Both the position numbers and the translations under genes were made by a program. This document shows positions 1-4,600 of a stretch of 5,852 nt of DNA, piece by piece. Location of the stretch: NCBI GenBank assembly GCA_016793415.1, contig JAEUMC010000785.1, positions 1 to 5,852 on the forward strand. Direction: 5' to 3'. Under the pieces are notes generated by a model. It was not told the origin of the DNA, did not search any database, and saw only the letters and a program-made list of their open reading frames with translations. The stretch's first letter is position 1, and each line of letters starts with the position of its first letter. The stretch is from Devosia sp. GTDB taxonomy: Bacteria; Pseudomonadota; Alphaproteobacteria; Rhizobiales; Devosiaceae.

Positions 1-399
1 ATGATGGCGCTCGATCGTGGCGGCTCGTGCGCCGGGCTCGCCTACCGGCTGCCCGATGCCGACCCGCACGGGCAGCTGGTGCGGCTGCTCACCCGCGAGA
101 CCGACAGCCGGCGCCCCACCAATGTGCCGCGCTGGATGCGGCTCGCGACGCCGGACGGTCCGCTCCATGCCCTGGCCTTCGTTGCTTCGCCCCAGGGCGA
201 CAACTATGCCGGCCGGCTGCCGGATGCCGTGGTCGCCCGCACCCTCGCCCGCGCCGCCGGGCAGTGGGGTTCTGGGGCGCAGTATCTCTACAACACGGTG
301 ACCCAGCTCGAGGCCCACGGCATCCGCGACAGGAACCTATGGGCGCTGCAGGCCCGCGTGGCTGACGAGATCCGGGCGCTGGCGCCGGTGGCGGCTTAA
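1..399 (+). CDS. chaC: ChaC-family gamma-glutamylcyclotransferase (glutathione-specific), C-terminal part, 5'-truncated by window edge
   Basis: The reading frame is open from the first base to TAA at 397-399. The 132 visible residues match the C-terminal part of bacterial ChaC proteins: GGSCAGLAYRLP near residues 7-18, LLTRE at 29-33, an NYAGRLP stretch near 68-74, and GSGAQYLYNT followed by LEAHGIRDRNLW. Family members are about 180-230 aa, so roughly the first 70-90 residues, including the Gly-rich N-terminal fold, lie outside the window. The ATG at position 1 is therefore probably an internal methionine. ChaC enzymes cleave glutathione in the cytosol to 5-oxoproline and Cys-Gly; the Glu of the RE motif (E33 here) corresponds to the catalytic glutamate of the family. 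The gene converges on the DUF1905 gene, with a palindromic repeat between them. The family call is firm. Substrate specificity is inferred from the family. Confidence 0.92.
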   Translation: MMALDRGGSCAGLAYRLPDADPHGQLVRLLTRETDSRRPTNVPRWMRLATPDGPLHALAFVASPQGDNYAGRLPDAVVARTLARAAGQWGSGAQYLYNTVTQLEAHGIRDRNLWALQARVADEIRALAPVAA

Positions 400-516
400 G
401 GCTCCGCTTCCCTCCCCCTTGAGGGGAGGGATCGAGGGAGGGGGTGGTGAAGTCACCACCGAGCTTGCCCTCACCACCCCCACCCCCAGCCCCTCCCCTC
501 AAGGGGGCGGGGAGCC
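400..516. repeat. Inverted pair of GC-rich palindromic repeats (REP-like) in convergent gap
   Basis: Two copies of one short element lie head to head. The 17-mer at 414-430 (CCCCCTTGAGGGGAGGG) recurs exactly as its reverse complement at 491-507. Flanking parts also match: GGCTCC at 400-405 against GGAGCC at 511-516, and GGTGGTGA at 443-450 against TCACCACC at 453-460 and again at 471-478. The left copy is itself a hairpin, with a 9-bp perfect stem 409-417/423-431 and a 5-nt loop. The element lies between the 3' ends of chaC and the DUF1905 gene, where it could act as a bidirectional transcription terminator or mRNA stabiliser. No T-tract follows, so that role is an inference. A related copy occurs at 5803-5847. 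Confidence 0.8.
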
Positions 517-536
517 CACTGCTGGCGGCGTGAGGG

Positions 537-851
537 CTAATCCCGGAACTGCAGCGGCACATAGCCGCCGCCGATGGTCATCTCGACCTCGACCCGATCA
601 TCGGCGGTGACGCCCAGCTTGTTGCGCACCACCTGCTTGAGCGGCAGCAGGTAGGTATCGTCCTTGGGGAACAGCGAGGTGGTGAAGGTGACGCCGTTGA
701 TCGTCGCCTCGACCGGAATGACGCCCCAGCCATAGCTCGCGGCCTGCTTCACCTTGGCGATCTCGGCGCCGATCTCGAGCGGAATGCGGGCGTAGAAGAA
801 CGGCGCCGGGCCGCGCCAGTAGATCACCGTCGCTGTGAACTGCAGCTCCAT
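537..851 (-). CDS. DUF1905 domain-containing protein
   Basis: This is a 104-aa protein. The whole chain matches the DUF1905 pattern: an N-terminal strand (ELQFTATVIYW), an aromatic/proline stretch (GPAPFFYARIP), then VEATINGVTFTTSLFPKDD near residues 47-65, YLLPLKQVVRNKLG near 67-80, and DRVEVEMTIGG near the end. DUF1905 is a small beta-barrel-like domain of unknown biochemical role. It is often fused to a YdeI/OmpD-associated domain, but here it stands alone and no such domain follows. The ATG at 849-851 is preceded by a good Shine-Dalgarno on the minus strand (GGAGGA, complement of 859-864) with 7-nt spacing, which fixes the start. The gene is divergent from the VOC gene (117-bp gap) and convergent with chaC. 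No signal peptide or membrane segment is visible. I cannot assign a function. Confidence 0.85.
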   Translation of the reverse strand: MELQFTATVIYWRGPAPFFYARIPLEIGAEIAKVKQAASYGWGVIPVEATINGVTFTTSLFPKDDTYLLPLKQVVRNKLGVTADDRVEVEMTIGGGYVPLQFRD

Positions 852-873
852 GCCGGTTTCCTCCGCGAGGCGA

Positions 874-902
874 AGTAGAGCGGAGCGTCACCGCCGCGGC
901 AA
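874..902 (-). promoter_or_regulatory. Candidate promoter of the DUF1905 gene
   Basis: On the minus strand TTGCCG (complement of 897-902) and TCTACT (complement of 874-879) are separated by 17 nt. Each shares several bases with the sigma-70 consensus (3/6 and 4/6). The predicted transcription start would give a leader of about 15-20 nt that includes the Shine-Dalgarno. The match is weak and rests on inspection only. Confidence 0.28.
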
Positions 903-913
903 GTCCGCGCGTC

Positions 914-942
914 TTGTTCTCGTCACGACCGGCCACTAGCCT
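914..942 (+). promoter_or_regulatory. Candidate promoter of the VOC gene
   Basis: TTGTTC at 914-919 and TAGCCT at 937-942 are spaced by 17 nt, 26 nt upstream of the VOC start codon. Each hexamer matches only 3 of 6 consensus bases, so this is a placement guess supported mainly by geometry. It would be back to back with the candidate promoter of the divergent DUF1905 gene. Confidence 0.22.
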
Positions 943-968
943 CGCCTGACGCAGTACGGGAGGAAACC

Positions 969-1388
969 ATGCCGACGCGCCTCAACCCCTATCTCAACTT
1001 CGACGGCAATGCCCGCGAGGCGATCGAGTTCTACAAGTCGGTGTTCGGCGGCGAGCTGACCATCAGCACCTATGCCGATGGCGGCATGCCGCACGACCCG
1101 GCCGACAAGGACAAGATCATGCATGGCCAGCTGATCTCATCGAGCGGCTACTGGCTGATGGCGGCGGACACCCCGCCCGGCATGCCGCACACCCCCGGCA
1201 ACAACATCAGCGTGTCGCTCAGCGGCGACAATGACGCAGAACTGCGCGGTTACTGGCAGAAGCTCTCGGCCGGCGGCAACGTGATGATGCCGCTCGAGAA
1301 GGCGCCGTGGGGCGACAGTTTCGGCATGCTGAGCGACAAGTTCGGCATTTCCTGGCTGGTCAACATCACTGGCCCCGGCAACGCCTGA
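969..1388 (+). CDS. VOC superfamily protein, PhnB-like (glyoxalase / 3-demethylubiquinone-9 3-methyltransferase-like fold)
   Basis: This is a 139-aa cytosolic protein. It opens with the hallmark of the PhnB-like branch of the vicinal oxygen chelate superfamily: PYLNFDGNAREAIEFY at residues 7-22, followed by VFGGEL. HGQL at 52-55 carries a histidine at a usual metal-ligand position. SVSLSGDNDAELRGYWQKLSAGG (about 81-103) is the second-half strand-helix, and APWGDSFGMLSDKFGISW (about 112-129) is the characteristic C-terminal block. The length is typical of this single-chain family. Members pair two beta-alpha-beta-beta-beta modules around a metal site, but most PhnB-like proteins have no assigned reaction, so neither ubiquinone methylation nor phosphonate metabolism should be assumed. 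The start is fixed by GGGAGG at 958-963, 5 nt before the ATG. The gene appears monocistronic, followed by a strong hairpin. Confidence 0.92.
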   Translation: MPTRLNPYLNFDGNAREAIEFYKSVFGGELTISTYADGGMPHDPADKDKIMHGQLISSSGYWLMAADTPPGMPHTPGNNISVSLSGDNDAELRGYWQKLSAGGNVMMPLEKAPWGDSFGMLSDKFGISWLVNITGPGNA

Positions 1389-1414
1389 GCTAGCGGCAGC
1401 GTAAACTATCCGCG

Positions 1415-1449
1415 CAACTATCCCCGCGTCGTCGCGACGGGGATAGTTG
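1415..1449 (+). terminator. Strong hairpin downstream of the VOC gene, terminator-like
   Basis: CAACTATCCCC (1415-1425) pairs perfectly with GGGGATAGTTG (1439-1449). The inner bases can extend the stem (GTCG/CGAC around a TCG loop, with a small bulge). It begins 26 nt after the VOC stop codon. The following bases (TTCACG) are not a real T-tract, so it may need Rho or may serve as a 3' stabiliser. The sequence just upstream repeats part of the left arm: AACTATCC occurs at 1403-1410 and at 1416-1423, offering the right arm a second pairing partner. Confidence 0.6.
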
Positions 1450-1488
1450 TTCACGCCCGAGGCGCATGCAATTGATCGGTATTGCTCC

Positions 1489-1495
1489 GAGGGGG
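1489..1495 (+). promoter_or_regulatory. Ribosome binding site deciding the start of the Sel1-like gene
   Basis: GAGGGGG lies 7 nt before the ATG at 1503. The in-frame TTG at 1482 lies upstream of this site and would add seven residues ahead of the basic signal-peptide start, so the ATG is preferred. Confidence 0.65.
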
Positions 1496-1502
1496 ATATT
1501 TC

Positions 1503-1850
1503 ATGCGTCGTACAATACTTGCTGCGCTGCTGCTGCTGGCAGCCGTCTCATCCGTTGCCGCAGAGGCGCTGCCGAGCTGCGAGCAGGTTCTCGCCGATGC
1601 CAACAAGAGCCGGGCGCACAAGATCCAGGCGGCGCTGCTCTATTACCACGGCAAGCAGATGGGGAAGCGCTGCGTGAAGGTCGACTACGTCAAGGCGATC
1701 ACCATGCTGAACGAGGCCGGCGACGCCAGTGACGCCGCCTCGCTGGTCAAGGACCTGTCGTCCAAGGCCAATAGCGGCAACCCCATGGCGATCAACGCGC
1801 TGGAGAAGCTCGAACGGCTTGGTCTCGTCAAGAAGGTGCGCGTCGAGTAA
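1503..1850 (+). CDS. Small exported Sel1-like repeat protein, function unknown
   Basis: This is a 115-aa protein starting at the ATG with the best ribosome binding site. Residues 1-20 form a clear Sec signal peptide: basic MRR, a hydrophobic LAALLLLAAV core, then small residues, with likely cleavage near SVAA|EA or AEA|LP. The mature part of about 93 residues is helical in appearance and carries a Sel1/TPR-like unit around 44-75: ALLYYHGKQMG, then VDYVKAITMLNEAGD, followed by a half-repeat SGNPMAINALEKLERLGLV. Two cysteines, C26 and C57, are the only ones in the mature chain and could form a disulfide in the periplasm. Sel1 repeats usually mediate protein contacts, so a scaffold or inhibitor role is possible but unproven. 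The gene is convergent with the phosphodiesterase gene and overlaps a hairpin at its stop codon. Reality of the gene is well supported; its function is not known. Confidence 0.78.
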   Translation: MRRTILAALLLLAAVSSVAAEALPSCEQVLADANKSRAHKIQAALLYYHGKQMGKRCVKVDYVKAITMLNEAGDASDAASLVKDLSSKANSGNPMAINALEKLERLGLVKKVRVE

Positions 1851-1858
1851 CGCGCACC
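1835..1858. terminator. Bidirectional terminator-like hairpin at a convergent gene junction
   Basis: GGTGCGCG (1835-1842) pairs perfectly with CGCGCACC (1851-1858), leaving an 8-nt loop that contains the TAA stop codon of the Sel1-like gene. It lies 10 nt beyond the phosphodiesterase stop on the other strand. Read on the minus strand, the stem is followed by TTCTT, a modest T-rich tail. It plausibly ends both transcripts within the 18-bp convergent gap. Confidence 0.55.
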
Positions 1859-1868
1859 CTTCCTCGAC

Positions 1869-2672
1869 CTACTCGGCGGCGGCCGCCAGCACGATCTCTT
1901 CGTTGCCGTCGACGAAATCCTCGAACAGCACCGTGGTGCGGTCCTCGGTGCCGATCACCACGGCCATCTGGCCGGGACCGGTGAGGCGGCGGATCGGCTC
2001 GCCAGGCTGATCGACATTGAAGCTCACCGAATAATGGCCGCCGGCCAGCGTGGTGAACGGGATGCCGCGATAGGTCGCGGTCGAGGTGACGTGCACGTGA
2101 CCGGCAATCACCTGGCGGATGTCGTCGTGGGTCGCCAGTGCGTCGAGGAACGGACCATCCTCGAGGATGCGGATGGTGTCGGACGCGATATGCAGCGCGT
2201 TGGCGTTGTGGTGCAGGATGACGATCACCGGAGTGTCGGCAGCTTCGGCGAGGCGGGCCTTGAGCCAGTCGATCTGCTGGGCCTCGAGCACGCCATCGAC
2301 GCGGCCTGGCTCGGACGAATCGAGCAGGATGATCCGATAGCCCTTGAGATCGAGCACCTTGTCGAGGTGGCCGGTCTCGCCGGCATATTCTGCTCCGAAC
2401 ACCGCAAGGAAGGTCGGCCGATCATCGTGATTGCCCAGCGTGATGTGCACGGGGATGGTGAGCCCGGCGAGGATCGCCTGCAGCCGCCGGTAGGCTGCGG
2501 CCTGGCCGAGATCGGCGAGATCACCGGCCAAAATGCAGAAATCGGCATCGGCATAGCGGGCATTGATGGTCTCGACCGCGGTCTCAAGGCGGGCGGCGGT
2601 ATCGAGCGTCATCGACAGCTCGCCCTCCGGCACCAGGTGCAGGTCGCTCATCACGATGAATTTCAGTGTCAC
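1869..2672 (-). CDS. Calcineurin-like metallophosphoesterase, class III cyclic-nucleotide phosphodiesterase type (CpdA/GpdQ-like)
   Basis: This 267-aa cytosolic enzyme has the full metallophosphoesterase signature: D10-x-H12 in SDLHL, GD at 50-51 in LAGDLAD, GNHD at 80-83, H154/H155 in LHHN, and GHVH at 191-194. These are the ligands expected for a binuclear metal centre. Their order and spacing closely resemble the CpdA/GpdQ class, which hydrolyses 3',5'-cAMP or glycerophosphodiesters. Which substrate this enzyme uses cannot be told from sequence. The HHNAN segment replaces the HHPP-like version common in relatives. Length is normal for the family. The start is a GTG at 2670-2672. There is no alternative ATG before the first beta-strand, and an in-frame stop lies just upstream. 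The nearest strong Shine-Dalgarno is 25 nt away, and a five-codon ORF ends across the start. It is divergent from the flavin oxidoreductase gene. Confidence 0.92.
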   Translation of the reverse strand: MTLKFIVMSDLHLVPEGELSMTLDTAARLETAVETINARYADADFCILAGDLADLGQAAAYRRLQAILAGLTIPVHITLGNHDDRPTFLAVFGAEYAGETGHLDKVLDLKGYRIILLDSSEPGRVDGVLEAQQIDWLKARLAEAADTPVIVILHHNANALHIASDTIRILEDGPFLDALATHDDIRQVIAGHVHVTSTATYRGIPFTTLAGGHYSVSFNVDQPGEPIRRLTGPGQMAVVIGTEDRTTVLFEDFVDGNEEIVLAAAAE

Positions 2673-2788
2673 GGCAGTGGCCCCATGGTTGATGGCGGCC
2701 TCCTAGCTGCGCCGGATGACTGGCGCGTGACAGACGCCGTCGACATTGATCCCTCCCCATTGCCGTGACATCTAGGAGGTCACGGCAA
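2667..2788. promoter_or_regulatory. Divergent control region with repeated GTCACGGCA motif, candidate operator cluster
   Basis: The 9-mer GTCACGGCA occurs at 2668-2676 and 2779-2787, and as its reverse complement TGCCGTGAC at 2761-2769. A partial copy, CGTGACA, lies at 2726-2732. Two of the full copies, extended by one base, make a perfect 10-bp inverted repeat (2760-2769 and 2779-2788) around a 9-nt centre. The motifs span the whole divergent gap between the phosphodiesterase and oxidoreductase genes and touch the start of the former. This suggests a transcription-factor site shared by both genes. The regulator is not visible in the window. Confidence 0.5.
2669..2686 (-). other. Possible leader mini-ORF (five codons) overlapping the phosphodiesterase start
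   Basis: On the minus strand an ATG at 2684-2686 opens MGPLP and ends with TGA at 2669-2671. That TGA overlaps the GTG start of the phosphodiesterase as GTGA. AGGAGG (complement of 2699-2704) lies 12 nt before the mini-ORF ATG. This arrangement would allow translational coupling, but the short frame could also be chance. Confidence 0.3.
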
Positions 2789-2804
2789 CGCTAAGGCCAA
2801 GACC

Positions 2805-3827
2805 ATGAAGAAGATCGGTTTCCTCTCGTTCGGGCACTGGACGCCCTCGTCGCAATCGCAAACCCGTTCGGCCGGCGATGCCCTGCTGCAATCGATCGAC
2901 CTCGCGGTGGCGGCCGAGGAACTGGGCGCGGACGGCGCCTATTTCCGCGTCCACCACTTCGCGCGCCAGCTCGCCTCGCCGTTCCCGCTGCTCGCCGCCG
3001 CCGGCGCCAGGACCAGCCGCATCGAGCTCGGCACCGCCGTGATCGACATGCGGTACGAGAACCCGCTCTACATGGCCGAGGATGCCGGCGCCGCCGACCT
3101 GATCGCCGGTGGCCGGCTGCAGCTCGGCATCAGCCGCGGCTCGCCCGAGCAGGTGATCGATGGCTACCGGCATTTCGGCTACGTGCCGGCCGAAGGCCAG
3201 ACCGATGCCGACATGGCGCGCGGCCATGCCGAGGTGTTCCTCGATGTGCTCGGTGGCGAGGGCTTTGCCCAGCCGAACCCACGGCCGATGTTCCCCAACC
3301 CGCCCGGCCTGTTGCGGCTCGAGCCGCATTCGCCGGGCTTGCGCGACCGGATCTGGTGGGGCGCCGCGACGACGCCGACGGCGCAGTGGACGGGCAAGAT
3401 GGGGATGAACCTCCAGAGTTCGACGCTGGTGATGGCCGAATCCGACAAGCCCTTCCACATCCAGCAGGCCGAGCAGATCGCAGCGTTCCGCGCCGCCTGG
3501 ACCGAAGCCGGCCACACGCGGACGCCGCGCGTTTCGGTGAGCCGGAGCATCTTCCCATTGGTCACCGACATGGACCGCGCCTATTTCGGCGGCGAGGGCC
3601 GCAGCCAGGATCATTTCGGCTATATCGAGCCGGGGAAGCAGGCGGTGTTCGGCCGCAGCTATGCCGCAGAGCCCGAGCAACTGGTCAAGGAGCTCAGCGA
3701 GGACGAGGCGATCAAGGCGGCCGATACGCTGCTGCTGACGGTGCCCAATCAGCTCGGCGTCGCCTACAATGCGCACGTCATCGAAGCGGTGCTGAAGCAC
3801 GTGGCGCCGGCGCTCGGCTGGCGCTGA
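2805..3827 (+). CDS. LLM-class (luciferase-like) flavin-dependent oxidoreductase
   Basis: This is a 340-aa protein, typical length for the bacterial luciferase-like TIM-barrel family that uses reduced FMN or F420. Visible family features are the N-terminal strand KKIGFLSFGHW, DLAVAAEELGADGAYFRVHHF (about 32-52) with the conserved His pair at 50-51, and SPFPLLAAAGARTSRIELGTAV (about 58-79). RYENPLYMAEDAGAADLIAGGRLQLGISRG (about 83-112) is the cofactor-side block of the barrel. WWGAATTPTAQWTGKMGMNL (about 184-203) and the late helices complete the fold. FMN is the likelier cofactor outside actinobacteria; the substrate is unknown. ATG 2805 is the first start in frame after a TGA at 2766-2768. 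AAGG at 2793-2796 is a modest ribosome binding site with 8-nt spacing, while the stronger TAGGAGGT lies 24 nt upstream inside a hairpin. It probably heads a two-gene transcript with the SRAP gene. Confidence 0.92.
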   Translation: MKKIGFLSFGHWTPSSQSQTRSAGDALLQSIDLAVAAEELGADGAYFRVHHFARQLASPFPLLAAAGARTSRIELGTAVIDMRYENPLYMAEDAGAADLIAGGRLQLGISRGSPEQVIDGYRHFGYVPAEGQTDADMARGHAEVFLDVLGGEGFAQPNPRPMFPNPPGLLRLEPHSPGLRDRIWWGAATTPTAQWTGKMGMNLQSSTLVMAESDKPFHIQQAEQIAAFRAAWTEAGHTRTPRVSVSRSIFPLVTDMDRAYFGGEGRSQDHFGYIEPGKQAVFGRSYAAEPEQLVKELSEDEAIKAADTLLLTVPNQLGVAYNAHVIEAVLKHVAPALGWR

Positions 3828-3840
3828 GAGGGGGTGGGCG

Positions 3841-4416
3841 ATGTGTAACGACTACGAGCAGCACGTCACCCACCAGCAGTATCTCGAAGCGATCAAGGCG
3901 CTGGAGCTCGACAGCAGCGCGGCGCCGGCCGAACTGCTTGAAGCCGACGACATCCGCATCGGCGATATGGGACCGGTGCTGCGGGCCGCCGGCAACGGCG
4001 TCGAGGTGGTCTCGATGCGGTTCGGCTGGCCGCCGCCGCGGCCCAAGGCGCCACCGGTGTTCAACTTCAAATCCGACGGGCGGCACTTCGACAAATCGAA
4101 GCGCTGCCTCGTCATCCTCTCGGGCTTTTTCGAGTTCACCGGCACGAAATCGCCCAAGACCAAGCACCGCTTCAGCGTGAAGGGCTCACCGATCATGGCG
4201 ATCGCCGGATTGTGGAGCGAGGACGCCGACGGGGCGCTGAGCTTCACCATGCTCACCACCGAGCCGGGGCCGGACATCGCCCCGATCCACGACCGGCAGG
4301 TCTGCGTGATCCTGCCGGAGGATTGGGCGCACTGGCTGTTCCTCACCAAGCCGGAGGAGGAGCTGCTGAAGCCGCTGCCGGCGGGAACGCTGGATGTGGT
4401 GACGGTGCGGCCCTGA
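3841..4416 (+). CDS. SRAP-domain protein (SOS response-associated peptidase family, YedK/HMCES-like), divergent subfamily
   Basis: This is a 191-aa protein. SRAP proteins shield abasic sites in single-stranded DNA by forming a thiazolidine crosslink through Cys2 after methionine removal. The catalytic set can be placed here: C2 in MCNDY, N75 in VFNFK, E98 in RCLVILSGFFEF (88-99), and H150 in PIHDRQ. The AIAGLW block (120-125) and LTTEPGPDIAPIHDR segment (138-152) are classic for the family. It is somewhat shorter than typical members (about 210-230 aa). Signature bases around the catalytic residues differ: NFK instead of NAR, FEF instead of YEW, DRQV instead of DRMP, and CNDY instead of CGRF/Y. 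These residues normally contact DNA, so specificity may be altered. The start is fixed by Cys2 and a GAGAGGGGGT stretch just upstream. It begins 13 nt after the oxidoreductase stop, suggesting co-transcription. No LexA-like box is evident in front of it. Confidence 0.9.
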   Translation: MCNDYEQHVTHQQYLEAIKALELDSSAAPAELLEADDIRIGDMGPVLRAAGNGVEVVSMRFGWPPPRPKAPPVFNFKSDGRHFDKSKRCLVILSGFFEFTGTKSPKTKHRFSVKGSPIMAIAGLWSEDADGALSFTMLTTEPGPDIAPIHDRQVCVILPEDWAHWLFLTKPEEELLKPLPAGTLDVVTVRP

Positions 4417-4447
4417 GGTCTCTCCTGGCCGCCAATCGTCTCGCCCG

Positions 4448-4557
4448 CCCACCGACGTCATTCCCGCGCAGGCGGGAACCTAGTGGGATGCTGCGGCGCT
4501 AGCGAAGGCTGAGAGATCGCACTGGGTCCCCGCCTGCGCGGGGATGACGCCGGTGGG
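4448..4557. repeat. REP-like inverted repeat, 37-nt arms
   Basis: Arms at 4448-4484 and 4521-4557 are inverted copies matching at 33 of 37 positions, separated by 36 nt. The core reads CGTCATCCCCGCGCAGG in the right arm's complement, a motif familiar from dispersed intergenic repeats in alphaproteobacteria. Each arm contains its own small hairpin (CCCGC/GCGGG around GCAG). It lies between the convergent SRAP and TerC genes, where it may help end or protect transcripts. Two of the four mismatches are G-U compatible in the plus-strand RNA. Confidence 0.85.
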
Positions 4558-4558
4558 T

Positions 4559-4588
4559 GGGGCCAAGCGGAGCTCTTCCGCTGGCCCC
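4559..4588 (-). terminator. Terminator-like hairpin downstream of the TerC gene
   Basis: GGGGCCA (4559-4565) pairs with TGGCCCC (4582-4588), and GCGGA (4567-4571) with TCCGC (4577-4581), with one bulged A and a 5-nt loop. It begins 12 nt past the TerC stop on the minus strand. The stem is very stable, but no T-tract follows in either direction. It may therefore act with Rho or mainly protect the 3' end. Confidence 0.5.
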
Positions 4589-4600
4589 CCTTACACTCCC

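Noticed and set aside
1..399. A complete 132-codon gene starting at position 1
   Set aside because: The homologous part of ChaC is the C-terminal portion and the N-terminal fold is missing, so the ATG is most likely internal and the gene continues upstream of the window.
2034..2768. A 244-codon open frame on the plus strand opposite the phosphodiesterase gene
   Set aside because: The phosphodiesterase has all metal-binding motifs in order. The antisense product has no domain and low-complexity Gly/Asp/Arg content.
2772..3800. A 342-codon open frame on the minus strand opposite the oxidoreductase gene
   Set aside because: The plus-strand product is a clear luciferase-like protein. The antisense product is rich in Arg, His, Gly and Ala with no recognisable domain, as expected of a mirror frame in GC-rich DNA.
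3356..4180. A 274-codon plus-strand frame bridging the oxidoreductase and SRAP genes
   Set aside because: It is out of frame with two well-supported genes and its product is Arg/Gly/Ala-rich without domains.
4448..4557. Possible CRISPR or transposon end from the paired 37-nt repeat
   Set aside because: There are only two inverted arms, no regular direct repeats or spacers, and no transposase or target-site duplication. It fits a REP-like intergenic element.
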